From Monodelphis domestica (lineage: Eukaryota > Chordata > Mammalia > Didelphimorphia > Didelphidae), in the NCBI RefSeq assembly GCF_027887165.1, contig NC_077233.1, positions 180,567,207-180,631,206 of the forward strand: a DNA stretch of 64,000 nucleotides, given 5' to 3'. The first letter of the stretch is position 1. Each line of letters opens with the position of its first letter. The translations under genes and the position numbers were made by a program. The notes beneath the pieces are model-generated. The model was given only the letters and a program-made list of their open reading frames with translations. It had not been told where the DNA came from and ran no database searches. Positions 9,521 to 20,335 of the stretch are shown here, one piece after another.

Positions 9521-9875
9521 GATATACCATTCCTGTGTGGGGCCATGTCAGTCTTCTAGTCCTTCTGTGACACTTCATTGGAGTGGGAATGACTCTTGGT
9601 TCTTGAGATCTATACTAGAACAGAGAAAACTATAGAAGGTCCCACTGAGTTAAAAAGCTGCCAGTGTGGACCCAGTGATAGACTACTATCATTTGAGGAC
9701 CCACTAAAGCTAACTTTAGAGAGGCCGGTTGGGTTATTTTCAATCACATTTGTCTTGATAGCAACAATACATAGACAGCACGTAGAAGGTTCGATGGTGA
9801 ATGGTACAATGTTTAGTGTAGTGCCTAGCACCTAGTAGGTTTTAAACTAGTGTTTATTGACTCACTAACTGACTG
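9521..9875 (+). other. Unique stretch ending in an L2-type tail
   Basis: 9521-9795 shows no recognised repeat. From about 9800, GTAGTGCCTAGCACCTAGTA and GTGTTTATTGACTCACTAAC match an L2/MIR-type 3' tail. Confidence 0.5.
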
Positions 9876-9969
9876 TTGTGGCTGTGTTTTAAATGAGACA
9901 TCAATAGAAACTCACTAGTAGTGGGTTTCAGGACTTTAGGTAGGGTCATTTAGATTATCATGAATGAGT

Positions 9970-10006
9970 CATTCATTCATTCATTCATTCATTCATTCAT
10001 TCATTC
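9970..10006. repeat. (ATTC)9 microsatellite
   Basis: Nine ATTC units lie directly before R1-like sequence. Read on the other strand, this is the (GAAT)n that often caps L2-like tails. Confidence 0.95.
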
Positions 10007-10275
10007 CAAAGTATTTTAAGTGACTACTGTTAATAGAAAATAATATTCAACAATTAATTTATCAAATATTTATCAAATACTTATTAAATATTAATAATAT
10101 ACACATTAAATATTTAATATGTGCCAGAATCTGTGCTAAATAGTAGGATTCAAAGGCAAAAAAGAGAAGAACTTATACTCTACTGAAGGAAAGGGGGAAA
10201 ATGAATCATGTGTACAAGCTACTAAATACAAGTATATACAAAGTAATTACATTAATTTCAAGAGTTAGAATTTGC
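10007..10275 (-). mobile_element. R1 fragment
   Basis: ATATTTAATATGTGCCAGAATC, CTGTGCTAAATAGTAGGATTC, AAGAACTTATACTCTACTG and TACAAGTATATACAAAGTAA follow R1 order. AT-rich expansion of the ATTTATCAAAT motif lies at 10058-10120. Confidence 0.6.
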
Positions 10276-10358
10276 TAATATCTGGGGAGTAAGAAAATAT
10301 AATCATGAATTAAAGTGGCAATATTATTCAGGACATGTCTATATGTACATTAAGCAAA

Positions 10359-10607
10359 TGGCAGATAGTTAGCTTAGTGGATAGAATGCTGTACCTAGAG
10401 TCAGGAAGTCTTGAGTTAAAATCCTTCTTTAGATACTTACAAGCTGTGCGATCCTGGACAAGTTACTTCATCACATTATCAGATATCTCATCTGTAAAAT
10501 AGAGGAAATAATAATACCTCCCTCCCAGGGTAGTTGTAAGGGTAATATTTCTAAAGCACTTTGCCAATATTAAAGTACCATATAATTGCTAGCTATTGTT
10601 ATTATTG
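10359..10607 (+). mobile_element. SINE M
   Basis: GGCAGATAGTTAGCTTAGTG head, CCTAGAGTCAGGAAGTC, GATCCTGGACAAGTTACTTC, TCTCATCTGTAAAATAGAGG, CAGGGTAGTTGTAAGGGTA and GCTAGCTATTGTTATTATT tail: a full-length copy. Confidence 0.88.
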
Positions 10608-10608
10608 G

Positions 10609-10853
10609 GGAAGCTAGGTGGAACAGTGTCTTAAGTCAGGAAGATTCATCTTCTTGAGTACAAATCTGGCCTTGGGTACTTACTAACTATGGGATCTTGA
10701 GCAAGTCACTTGACCCTATTTGCCTGAGTTTCCTCATTTGTAAAATGAGCTGGAGAAGGAAATAGAAAATCACTACAGTTTCTTTTCCAAGAAAACCACA
10801 AATGGGGTCATGTAGTGTCCACCATGACTGAACAAGAAAAATTGTTATTATAA
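10609..10853 (+). mobile_element. SINE B
   Basis: Abuts the preceding SINE M tail. Head GGAAGCTAGGTGGAACAGTG, middle TGAGCAAGTCACTTGACC, RTE-like tail ATGAGCTGGAGAAGGAAATAG and AAATGGGGTCATGTAGTGTC, then ATTGTTATTATAAT. Confidence 0.88.
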
Positions 10854-10884
10854 TATCTTATATTTATAAATCAATTTAAGTATT

Positions 10885-11065
10885 GCCTTCACTTTACATA
10901 TATTACCCCATTTCATCCTGACAATAGCCCTCAGAGAAAGGTGTTACCCTGGTTTTACAGATCAGATAATTGAGGCCCAGAAATATTGAATTACCTAATT
11001 GAAAAATGGTAGGCTCACTGGATCCTGATCTAGGGCCTTTTGCGCTGCACCATTTCATTCTGAAT
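10885..11065 (-). mobile_element. MIR-like SINE
   Basis: TTTACATATATTACCCCATT, CATCCTGACAATAGCCCTC, GGTTTTACAGATCAGATAAT and TTGAGGCCCAGAAATATTG read as the complement of an old MIR. Confidence 0.7.
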
Positions 11066-11194
11066 TACCTGCTGTCTTGCCCTAATTCTCCTACATACTA
11101 ATTTAGTCTTCTATGTTTGACTTCAAAATTCTTGAGAGCAAAAATGTGTCTTCCATTCTGTATCCTTCCTGGAGTCAGAAAAGGCTTGGAATCC

Positions 11195-11350
11195 TGCATT
11201 TAGAGTTGACAGAAAACTTAGATAAGATCTTCTCTAACAGCTTCATTTTCCAGTCAGAGAAACTGAGGCCTAGGGAACTGAAGGGACTTGACCAAGGTCA
11301 CTGAGGAAGAAAGTGGTAGAGAAGAGCTTAGAGTCCTCTCTGTTTGCCAC
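11195..11350 (-). mobile_element. SINE C
   Basis: ATTTAGAGTTGACAGAAAAC, CTTCATTTTCCAGTCAGAG, AAACTGAGGCCTAGGGAACTG and GACCAAGGTCACTGAGGAAG in reverse-complement order. Confidence 0.75.
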
Positions 11351-11847
11351 CACCTCATGCTAGCTCTATGGGCAGATGCTTAATTAGACCTCTTGTGTGG
11401 ATGAATAATTTCTTGGTGATAAATCTTTCCCAGTCTTACTTCCTTAATGAATGGAGTTCCTCATCAGGGAGTGTAGGACTTGCTCTATTGGCTTCCATAT
11501 GGGATATAAAGTGGGGAGTCTTGCCAAGGAATAAGCACTTACTCTTGGACAAGCCACCTTTTTGGACCATTTTTCTAAAATGTAAACTAAAGGAGTTGGA
11601 CTAGATAGCCTCTGAGGTCTTTTCCAGGACTAGAATGTTGATCCTATGACCCTGGCTGGGTTTCTGGGCTCAGTTATCAATGAGCATATTATTTCTGTTA
11701 TATCTGCATGACATCTTTCTGCCTCAGTTTGGGCCTCCATGGATGTCATGTGGGTAACTAGGAGGCCATGTTGCCTTGAACAATATCTCCAAGTTCTCTG
11801 TAATAAAAGTGGATGTTGTTATTTGTCTTTCATTTTGTCTTTCTTTT
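11351..11847 (+). other. Unique stretch with a SINE C 3' end
   Basis: Only 11535-11655 is recognised: TTGGACAAGCCACCTTTTTG, TAAAATGTAAACTAAAGGAG, TTGGACTAGATAGCCTCTGA and GATCCTATGACC, a 5'-truncated SINE C. The rest is unassigned. Confidence 0.5.
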
Positions 11848-14800
11848 TTCCCTCAATTTTAACAATATTTTAATTCCCCACAAATTATATGCAAAAGAAA
11901 ATTTTAACAATCTTAAAAAAATTTTTTTGAGTCTCAAATTGTCTCTCTTCCCCTTTCTCTTCCTTTTCCCTGAAGAAGTGAACATCTGATATAGCTTTTA
12001 CATTGCAATCATGTAAAACATTTTCTCATATTTGAACTTTTGTGGAAGAAATCTCAAACAAAAAATAAAAACCAGAAAAAAAGAAGAAAGTGAAATATAG
12101 TAGGCTTTGGTTTTGATCCAGACTCCATCAGTTTCTCTGGAGACAGATGGCATTTTTCATCATGAGTCTTTTGGGATTGTTTCATTGAATTGCTGAGAAT
12201 AGCTAATCAATTCCTAGTTGTTCATTGAATAATATTGCTTTTATTGTGCACAGGGACCTCCTAGTTCTATTCATTTCACACTGTATCAGTTCATGTAAAT
12301 TTTTCCAGGTTTTTCTGAAATCATCCTGCTCATCATTTCTTATAGCACAATAGTATTCCATTATGATCATATATCATGACTGTTCAGCAATTCTCGAATT
12401 GATGGGCATTCTTTCAGTTTTTAATTCTTTGCCACCACAAAAATAATTGCAATAAATATTTTTTTGACAAATAGGTCCTTTTATTTTTTGAAGTCTTTAG
12501 GAAACTGACTTAATAAAGGTATTGCTGGGTCAAAGGGTAAGACAATTTTACAATTCTCTGAGCATACAATTTCCAAATTGCTCTCCAAAATGATTGAATC
12601 AGGTCACAACTCCTTCAGCAAAGCATTAGTGTCTGTTTCCCCACATTCCTTCCAATATTTGTCATTTTCCTTTTTTGTCACAATAGCCAATTTGATAGGT
12701 CTGAGGTGAGATTGTAGAGTTGTTTTGATTTGCATTTATTTAATCAATAAAGATTTAGAGCATTTTTCACATGACTATAGGTAGCTTTAATTACTTTGAA
12801 AACTGTCTGGTCATATCTGTTGGCCATTTATCAGTTGAGAAATGACTTGTTTTCTTATACATTTGACACATTTCTCTATATATTTGAGAAATAAGGTCTT
12901 TACTAAAGAAACTTGTAAAACTTTTTCACAGTTATGATTACTGTGTATTTTCCCTCCATCTTATTTTCCCACTGTTTATCCTACTGTCTTTCTCCTTTCT
13001 CAAAAGTGTTTTGCTTCTAACCACTGCTTCCCCCAGTCTTCATTCCTTTCTATCAGCTCCTTTTCTCTTTATCCTTTTCCCCTCCAATTTTCCTGGATAA
13101 GATAAGACAAATTTCTATACCCAGCTGAATGTGAATGTTATTTCCTCTTTGAGCCAGTTCCAATGAAGATAAGGTTCAAATGCTCCCCATCTTTCCCTAT
13201 ACTATAAAAGCTTTTTCACACCTCTTTTATGGAAAATAATTTACCCCCATTCTACCTCTCCCTTCCCCCTTCTTCCTATGCATTCCTCTTTCTTATTCCT
13301 TAATTTTCTTTTCTTTTCTTTTTTTAGATTTCAAGCCATCATATTCAATTCATACCTGCATTCTCTGTCTATGTGTACTTCTTCTAACTTCCCTAATAGT
13401 GATTAAGTTCTTAGGATTTATAAGCATTATCTTCCTATGAATGGATATAAACTATTCAACCTTTTTGAATCCCTTATGATTTTTCTTTCTTATTTGCCTT
13501 TTTATGCTTCTTTTGAGTTGTATTTGAGATTCAAGTTCTCAATTTACCTCTAGTTTTTTCATAATGAAAGCTTGAAATTCCCTTATTTCAATAAATGTCA
13601 TTTTTTTCCCTTGAAGGATTAACTCAATTTTGCTGGGTAGGTGATTCTTGGTTGTAATCCTAGATCCTTTGCCCTCTAGAATATAATTTTCCCGGCCCTC
13701 TGATCCTTTAATATAGAAGCTGCTAAATACTATATTGTCCTGACTATGGCTCTACAATATTTAAATTGCTTCTTTTTTGAATGCTTGCAACATTTTCTCT
13801 TTGACCTGGGAGTTCTGGAATTTGTCCATGATATTCCTGAGAGTTTTCATTTTGGGATCTCTTTGAGGAAGTGATCAGTGATTCTTTTAATTTTTTTTAA
13901 GACAATGGGGGTTAAGTGACTTGCCCAGGGTTACATAGCTAAGAAGTATCTGAGGCTAGATTTGAAACTAGCACCTTCTGTCTCTAGCCCTGGCTCTCAA
14001 TCCACTGAGCAACCCAGTTGCTCCCAGTGATCAGTGATTCTTTTAATTCCTATTTTGTCCTCAGGTTTTAGGGTGGTTTTCCTTGCTAATTTCTTAAAAG
14101 ATGACATCTAGGTTCTTTTTTTTTACCATGGCTTTCAGGAGGTCCACTTATTCTTAGATTTTCAACCTTGGATTTATTTTTCAGGTTAGTTGTCTTTTAC
14201 AATGAAATATTTCACATTTTCTTCTATTTTTCATTCTTTAGATTTTGTTCTATTGTTTGTTGATGTCTCACTGAGTCATTCTTTTCTACTTACTCAATTC
14301 TAATTTTTAAGGAATTATTTTTTTCAGGGAGGTTTTATAACTCATTTTCCATTTGGATAATTCTATGTTTTATGAATTTTTTTGGAGAGAATTTTTGAAC
14401 ATCTTTTCCCATGTGGCCAATTCTGCTTTTTAAGAAGTTCTCTTTAGTGGGTTTCTTTCCCTCTTTTACCATTTGACCTATTCTATTTTTAGAAGTATTA
14501 ATTTCTTAATTTTTTTTTGCATCTCCTTTACAAATTGTAGCCTCTTTTTTCATGATTTTCTTGCATCATTGCATCATTTTCATTTCTTTCCCCAATTTTT
14601 TCTCTACCTCTCTTATTTGATTTTAAAAATCCTTTTTCTGAGCTCTTCCAGGAATTTATTTTGGGCCTGAGAACTATTCGTATTTTTCATGGAGGCTCTG
14701 GATGCAGTAGTTTTGACTTTGTTAGCTTTTCTAAGTTTGTGTTTTGCTCTTCTCTGCCTCCATAATAACTTTCTAAGATGTATTTTTTTGTTTGCTCATT

Positions 14801-15526
14801 TTTCTAGTTTTTTTTTTCCCCTTGACTTTTGATTTAAAAATTGTTAAAGTTGAACTCTATTCCTTTGGTGGAGGGGACACTGTCCCAGATTTTAGGCTTT
14901 TTGTGCAGCTTCTTTCAGCAGTAGTTGTGGGTATTTATAAGTTTTCAGTTCTTCCAAGATATTTGATCTCAGGAGAGGTATGTTTACTCTTCTCCTAGAC
15001 AGTGCTCTAGTTTGCCAGCAGTCACAAGCACTCTTTTCAGTCCTGGAACTGTGATTAGGATCTTGGTTCTCCTGTGGCTAGAGGCATATGTGCTAGTATT
15101 CCTTCTTGACCTGGAACTGCAACCCAGGACTGTGACTCAGATCTGCACATGGACAATGCCACATAGTTTTGTACCTAGTACCATCAAAGGGACTCCTCTA
15201 ATCATTTTTCTGACTCCCCTACTGTCTTCAAGCTGAGAGTTTAGGAAGCCATTGCTCCTGATTCAATTGCCTCCAAGGTCTTGGCTGGCTTGACAAGACA
15301 GGGCCTGACCTTGTATGCTGATTTGTCCTACAAGTACCACCCTAGTGCAACAGAACTTTCTTGCTGACTAAGTTGTCTTTGGAAGGAAAATTATTTTACC
15401 CCATTTTTTTGTGGGTTCTGACTATTCATAATTCATTTTGAGGTGTTATCTTAAAATTGTTTGGAGGGGGATTTGGTAGAAATCAGGGAATTCCTTACCT
15501 TTTCTCTGCCATCTTGGCTCTACTTT
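11848..15526 (-). mobile_element. HAL1/L1-type element, internally reduced
   Basis: Reads on the minus strand from a 5' end GAGCCAAGATGGCAGAG (about 15513-15526) to an A-rich 3' end (about 11850-11935). An ORF1 equivalent covers about 14800-13620: a coiled-coil part near 14150-14700 and the C-terminal domain near 13860-13620 (antisense TTGACCTGGGAGTTCTGG, TTGCTGGGTAGGTGATTCTTGG). An inter-ORF segment of about 0.65 kb follows, and then, at about 12955, only the last 1.1 kb of an L1 3' end (TTGCCACCACAAAAATAATT). Endonuclease and reverse transcriptase regions are absent, which is the architecture of HAL1 ('half L1'). ORF1 is not open. A SINE A is nested at 13892-14025. Confidence 0.8.
13892..14025 (-). 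mobile_element. SINE A, short form, nested in HAL1
   Basis: Antisense copy from a T-run through AGGGTTACATAGCTAAGAAG to the head complement GAGCAACCCAGTTGCTCCC. The 3' half after CCCCATTGTC is missing, so the poly(A) begins there. The flanks 13870-13891 and 14026-14047 are a perfect 22-bp target duplication (AGTGATCAGTGATTC...). Confidence 0.93.
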
Positions 15527-16105
15527 GTTCGTTATTTTCAAATAGGCTCAATGACATCACTGATGATGTCTTCATTCCCATATTGGATTTCATTGAGGCA
15601 AAGTTGCATGAATTCATCAGGCTCAAACTTTTATAGTCATCAAAGTCCAGTAGCAAAACAAAAGTCAGGATGACTGGCAATGGCTGATGATATAGTGAAT
15701 GACATTGATATCTTCAATGTCTGACCAAGTTTGTAGTGCTTGCTTAAGTCTCTTTCATGGCTGCTAGAATAAATTGTTCTTATCTGCCCATCCAACCAGG
15801 GGAAGCCTTCACTTGCTTGGAGTAGAGATCCCTCTAACTCACCAACAAGTCTGAGTCTTGTCAGTTACTCACAACCTGGTTTGGTCCATCTGTCAAAATC
15901 ATTTTACCAGGGTTCAATGCTGTGCATGCTACAGATGTTTGGAGCCACAGATGAGAGTTGGGTGGCAGGTCAGCAAGCCCTCACACCAGAGTTGCTAGTC
16001 TTCCCTGAACACCTCACATGGAGGAGAATGACTATACTCTTTATTTTCCATGTTATGGAGACAGAAAGTAATTCTCCTGCTTCCATATACAAGGGAGACT
16101 GATTA
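15527..16105 (-). mobile_element. R2 dispersed repeat, copy 1
   Basis: Minus-strand copy of the family also present at 28865-29400. Shared landmarks on the minus strand: GGATCTCTACTCCAAGCAAG, TGAAGGCTTCCCC, TTGGTCAGACATTGAAGAT, CATCCTGACTTTTGTTTTGC, CTACTGGACTTTGATGACT and GACATCATCAGTGATGTCAT, ending AATAACGAACAA. No open frame. I cannot name the family. Its 3' end touches the 5' end of the HAL1 element. Confidence 0.7.
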
Positions 16106-16580
16106 AAAAAAAAAAACAACAAAAAACACCTAGGTATGGGAAAGGACTTTAATGGCAGGAACTGGAAGTGTTTATATCTGTTGCAACTGGAGATCTATTG
16201 ACCTTTATACCTGCCTCTTTTTTTGGTATTGCTCCCAGACTCCAGGCTCAGAAACCAGATTCATTTGTATCTGAAAGCTGGGTTATTAGCTGAGCCCTGG
16301 GAAATCCAAGCAGCTTTTGTTTTCTCCAAGTGTGGGTGAATGAATTAGCTGATGCACAATAGTTGTTTCTACTGCAGTTACCAGAACTGTTTAAGCAAAA
16401 GGGCAGAGACACCTCCAGATCTGCCTGTAGGTGGGAGACATCATCTGTATTCACTGAAAACTTTGGGCCTTTCAGCATAGAAGCTAAAGTGGGGGAGACC
16501 ACTTTGGATCAATTTATAAAAAATGGGACACCTGACTGGCTTGTTTTTGGTTTTAGATAGAGCTATTCCCATTAACTGCC
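16106..16580. other. Unique stretch
   Basis: An A-rich run with CAACAAAAAACACC lies at about 16105-16130. The rest, including GCTGGGTTATTAGCTGAGCC, is unrecognised. Overlapping frames on both strands at 16248-16560 have no family resemblance. Confidence 0.4.
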
Positions 16581-16582
16581 TC

Positions 16583-16670
16583 ATAGATTTAGAAATTGAA
16601 AGGACCTTTAGCTGATCATCTAGGTCCCACTGCCTCATTTTCTAGATGAGGAATTGAATAATGGGTAGTA
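16583..16670 (-). mobile_element. SINE C fragment
   Basis: CATAGATTTAGAAATTGAAAG, GATCATCTAGGTCCCACTG and ATTTTCTAGATGAGGAATTG read as the complement of the SINE C tail. Confidence 0.7.
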
Positions 16671-16684
16671 AGTAGCAGTCAACA

Positions 16685-16790
16685 GCTGTGTTACCTTCAC
16701 CTTCAATTTCCCCATCTATATAATGAGGGATGCCCTCAATGAGTCACATAAGATTTTTCTTCTCTGATATTCTTTGATTTGGTGATTTGA
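16685..16790 (+). mobile_element. SINE C fragment
   Basis: CACCTTCAATTTCCCCATC, TATAATGAGGGATGCCCTC and GATATTCTTTGATTTGGTG match a sense SINE C 3' half, lying tail-to-tail with the preceding antisense fragment. Confidence 0.6.
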
Positions 16791-17075
16791 GGAACTAAAC
16801 CTTTTTAAACATTGAATGGGCACCTGAAATGAAGAAGATATGCAAGTTTCTCCAAAGGAGAGCTTGGCCCTTTCCTATTTTCTAATACACATCACTGTCT
16901 AGTCGGGGGCATTGTGACTGAAGATAATCACACAATTCTCTGCAAATTTCAAACTGAATTTATTTGGTCATCATCAAATTAGCCATGAGATATATTTGAG
17001 CCCATTTGCAGACAGTGATGACCATGATAATAGCAACCAATCAGTCGATAAACATTACCCCCCCTCCCTCCAACA

Positions 17076-17266
17076 ATCCTTACCTTCTGTCTTAGAAACA
17101 ATACCAAGTATTATTTCCAAGGCAGAAGAGGAGTAAGAGCTAGGTAATGGGGGCTAAGTGACTTGCCCAGGATCACACAGCTAGAAAGTGTCTGAGGTCA
17201 GATTTGAACCCAGGATCTTCCATCTCCATGCCTGGCTCTCTTATCCATTGAGACAACTAACTGCCC
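17076..17266 (-). mobile_element. SINE A (left arm of inverted pair)
   Basis: CCTTACCTTCTGTCTTAGAA, CCAAGGCAGAAGAGGAGTAAG, TGGGGGCTAAGTGACTTGCC, GATCACACAGCTAGAAAGTG and the head complement AACTAACTGCCCC. Confidence 0.92.
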
Positions 17267-17403
17267 CAGACACTTTCTAGCTGGGTGACCCTGGGAAAGT
17301 CACTTAACCCTCCCCCCCACACACACACATTGCTTAGCTCTTACCACTCTTTTGTCTTGGAATCAATGCCTAATATTGACTTTAAGGCAGAAAGTAAGGG
17401 TTG
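17267..17403 (+). mobile_element. SINE A 3' part (right arm of inverted pair)
   Basis: Begins GACACTTTCTAGCTGGGTGA, lacking the tRNA-like head, and ends TTTAAGGCAGAAAGTAAGGG. A (CA)-rich interruption replaces part of the middle (17311-17328). It lies directly against the opposite-strand copy. Confidence 0.85.
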
Positions 17404-17409
17404 TTGTTG

Positions 17410-18165
17410 ATTTTTTAAAATAAGTGTCCTGTGCCTGGCACTATCTTAAGTCCCAGGGGTACCAAAAGAGGAAAAAGGCAATTCTTATCCTCAAGGAGTT
17501 CACACTCTATTGAGGGAGATAATAATCAAACAAATATGTACAAACAGGATACACACAACATAACTAAGGATTAATTAAGGAGAGATGGCACTAGAATTAA
17601 GAGGGATTGGGAAAGCCTTTTTGCAGAAGATAGGATTTTAGTTGGGACTTAAAGGAAGATGAGTAGGTGGAGATGAGAAGGAAGAATGTTCTAGCCATAG
17701 GGGGTGGTCAGAACAAATTGCCAGAGTAGAGATGGAGTATCTTGTTAATTGAATAGCAAGGAGGGTATCAAAAATCTGTTTGTGTGTGGAGGGATGCAGC
17801 TTGGTGACTCAGTGAATTAAAATCCAGCCTACAGAGAGGAAGTCCTGGGTTTAAATCTGGCCTCAGACACTTCCTAGCTGTGTGACCCTGAGCAAGTCAC
17901 TTAACTCACACTAGCCCTTAATGCTCTTTTGCCTTGGAACCAATACCCAATAATGATTCTAAGATGGAAGGTAAAAGTTTAAAAAAAATGAAGAAAATGT
18001 ATGGGGAAAGTAAGGTATAAGAAGACTACTAGAAAGATAGGAGGGGACCAGATTATGAAGGGCTTTGAATGCCAAAAAAGGGCATTTTGCATTTGCTCTT
18101 TGAGGTAATAGAAAGCCACTGGAATTTATTGAGTGGGAGAAGGGGTGACATGATCAGACATGACA
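17410..18165 (-). mobile_element. R1 repeat, long copy
   Basis: The fullest R1 in the window: CCTGTGCCTGGCACTATCTT, ATCCTCAAGGAGTTCACAC, GAGGGATTGGGAAAGCC, TTTTAGTTGGGACTTAAAGG, AAGAATGTTCTAGCCATAGG, GATTATGAAGGGCTTTGAAT, GAAAGCCACTGGAATTTATT and GGGGTGACATGATCAGACAT. It is split by a nested SINE A. Confidence 0.65.
17791..17987 (+). mobile_element. SINE A nested in R1
   Basis: GGGATGCAGCTTGGTGACTC head, CTTCCTAGCTGTGTGACC, TGCCTTGGAACCAATACCC, then AGATGGAAGGTAAAAGTTT and an A-run. R1 continues on both sides. Confidence 0.9.
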
Positions 18166-18490
18166 CCCACCACCCTCTCACACACCATCCTCTCTCCTTC
18201 CCTCCAACAGTTCCTTGTTTCTGTAACCATCTACAATTCACAATGCATTCTTCCTGCTATAATTCTGAGAGGTAGGCACTACAAGTATTAGAGTCCTCCC
18301 TGTCTACAGAACTTAATTCCCAATCCTAGATTTGGTGCCTGCCACAATTTGACTTCATTCCACCTTTCCAATGTCCTTCACATCTTTGATGTTCTATTTG
18401 TTCTGGTAAATTCTTTATCCTTTTTTCTCATTCTGTTCTCTCCCTTCTCCATCAGTTTACTTACTTATACCATCCCCAAATCCTAGAATT
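18166..18490 (+). other. Weakly L2-like stretch
   Basis: Pyrimidine-rich. Phrases such as GCCTGCCACAATTTGACTTC and CATTCCACCTTTCCAATGTC recall the L2 3' coding region, but too little is conserved to be sure. Confidence 0.3.
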
Positions 18491-18494
18491 CTGA

Positions 18495-18650
18495 ATAGAA
18501 AGAACATTGGATTTAGTTAATTACATGAGTTCAAATTCTGACTCTGTTAATTGCATGTATCATCTTGAGCAACTCACTTTTACATCTTCAGACCTCAGTT
18601 TCCCAATATGTAAAAAGAAGGCAGTTGAACAAGATGATCTCTAAAGTTCT
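18495..18650 (+). mobile_element. SINE C
   Basis: GAACATTGGATTTAGTTAAT, GAGTTCAAATTCTGACTCTG, GAGCAACTCACTTTTAC, GACCTCAGTTTCCCAATATG and AAGATGATCTCTAAAGTTC. Confidence 0.8.
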
Positions 18651-18664
18651 TGCTCAGCCCCATC

Positions 18665-19235
18665 CCCACCTGCCTGCTAAAATCCTTTTCTTATTTCAAG
18701 ATCCAGCTTAGGGGACCACCTCCTTCATGAAGCTTTTTCTATTTATAACTCCCCTCTTCGATTTCTTCCTATGTTACTTATGTAGATGTATTCTTGCACT
18801 TGGACAGCTAGGAGTTGCAGTGAGGACCCGGAGTTAGGAAGACTGATCTTCCTGAATTCAAATCCAGCTTTAGGTACAATACTAACTGTGTGACTCTGGG
18901 CAAGTCACTTAACCCCATTTGTCTCACTGTCCTCATTTGTAAAATGAACTGGAGAAGGAAATGGAAAATCAGTTCTATATCTTTATATCTTTGCTGAGAA
19001 AACCCTAAAAAGGATCACAAAGAGTTGGACAAGACCTAAACGACTGATTCTTGTATTTATCACACACTCACTCACGTCTTAGTTATTTGTATTCATATTC
19101 TTTCAATTCAATTCTATGAACATTCAGTTCTAAAGTTCTCTACAGCAAGATATATGTCACATCTCTCATTGCATCCACAGAACTACCTCAGAGACTTTCA
19201 CACAGTAGAAATGTTTAATAGGTGTTGAATTGAAT
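18665..19235 (+). mobile_element. L2 3' end with nested SINE B
   Basis: TTCAAGATCCAGCTTAGGGG, CACCTCCTTCATGAAGC and TTATAACTCCCCTCTTC (18690-18765) continue after the SINE as TAGAAATGTTTAATAGGTGT (about 19206). Order matches L2. Confidence 0.65.
18803..19050 (+). mobile_element. SINE B nested in L2
   Basis: GGACAGCTAGGAGTTGCAGTG head, GGGCAAGTCACTTAACCCC, ATGAACTGGAGAAGGAAATGG and GATCACAAAGAGTTGGAC tail. ATTCTTGCACT before and ATTCTTGTATT after fit a target duplication. Confidence 0.88.
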
Positions 19236-19735
19236 AGCAAATGGGGGAAACAGAACTGCATTTAGCAATTTTGGCACCTGTTGCAAACAGCATGAAGCAT
19301 GACTTCCAATCAGCTTTCTGAGATATATTCAATGTGTATGTAAGCATTTATATGTATGTATGAAGGTAAGCTCATGCAAAGGGGAGACTGAGACAATTGT
19401 ATGTGGGAAGAGGAAGAGAACAGCCCAGTGGATCCAGTGAGCAGAGACCTTTGGTCACCACGAGGTCTCTGAGGGGGAGGTTGTAGCAGGGAGACTGGGG
19501 AGAGCAAATGTGTGTGGGAGCATGTTGGGATGGGGATGCGGAGCTTAGCTGCGGTGCAACTGAGGCTGCGTTGGCAAGGAAGTGTGCCACCTGGTAGTGT
19601 TCCTATCTTAACCAATTATTGTTGCTTAGTAGGTGTTAAGCTTAGTTGTTTCCATCCTTCTGGTAGAGATTTGAAAGTCTTTGCAGAATCCTATACATTT
19701 CAGTATCCTGGGATAAAGATCCTACACCCCACTGT
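19236..19735. other. Unique stretch
   Basis: No repeat or exon recognised. Two overlapping minus-strand frames (72 and 101 aa, 19310-19615) are serine/proline/leucine-rich and lack a recognisable domain. Confidence 0.4.
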
Positions 19736-19739
19736 AGCA

Positions 19740-19865
19740 AATGAAATAAAAATTCAGAGAGGTTAAGACCTCTTCAGGATCAGATAGCTCAGTAAGTAGA
19801 AGAGGTGAGATTCAAACCCAAGACTTCTGATTCCAAATTTGGTAGTCTTCCCATTGCTTCAAGCT
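19740..19865 (-). mobile_element. SINE C fragment
   Basis: CAGAGAGGTTAAGACCTCTTC, AGATAGCTCAGTAAGTAGAAG and GAGATTCAAACCCAAGAC in reverse-complement order. Confidence 0.75.
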
Positions 19866-20335
19866 CTAGTGAATGCATCTTTTGTGAACCTGGACTAGTG
19901 TTGCAAAATAAGGAATTGGGAATGTTTCCAGGAATGTAGAGCATTCTGGTCTGAATACACCTTCAAAGGGCGGGACTATAATACAGAATATGTAACCTTT
20001 AATTTCAGACCTTCCTCTATCCTTCTGGTCTTTTCAGTCATTAACACACAAAACTGGAAAGTTGATCTGGATTGTCGTTCTCAGCACCATAATCATCATC
20101 ATTGTCATCTTCATAAGAAAGCATTCATTAAGCCCTTGATTACATGCGATGCAGGTCATTTTATGAACTAAATGTACTTTATTTTTAAGCAAGCATGTCC
20201 TTTTTAAATATCAGCTGTCAGACTCAAATGATTTACTAAAATAATTCCATTATGTGGAATCCACTAAATCATAGACTGAAAATTTGGAAATAATTTAGTA
20301 TAGGATTCCCCTTTGTGATTGATTCCTAGTATGAT
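19866..20335. other. Unique stretch
   Basis: Nothing recognised apart from a possible L2-like AAAGCATTCATTAAGCCC at about 20119. Confidence 0.4.
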
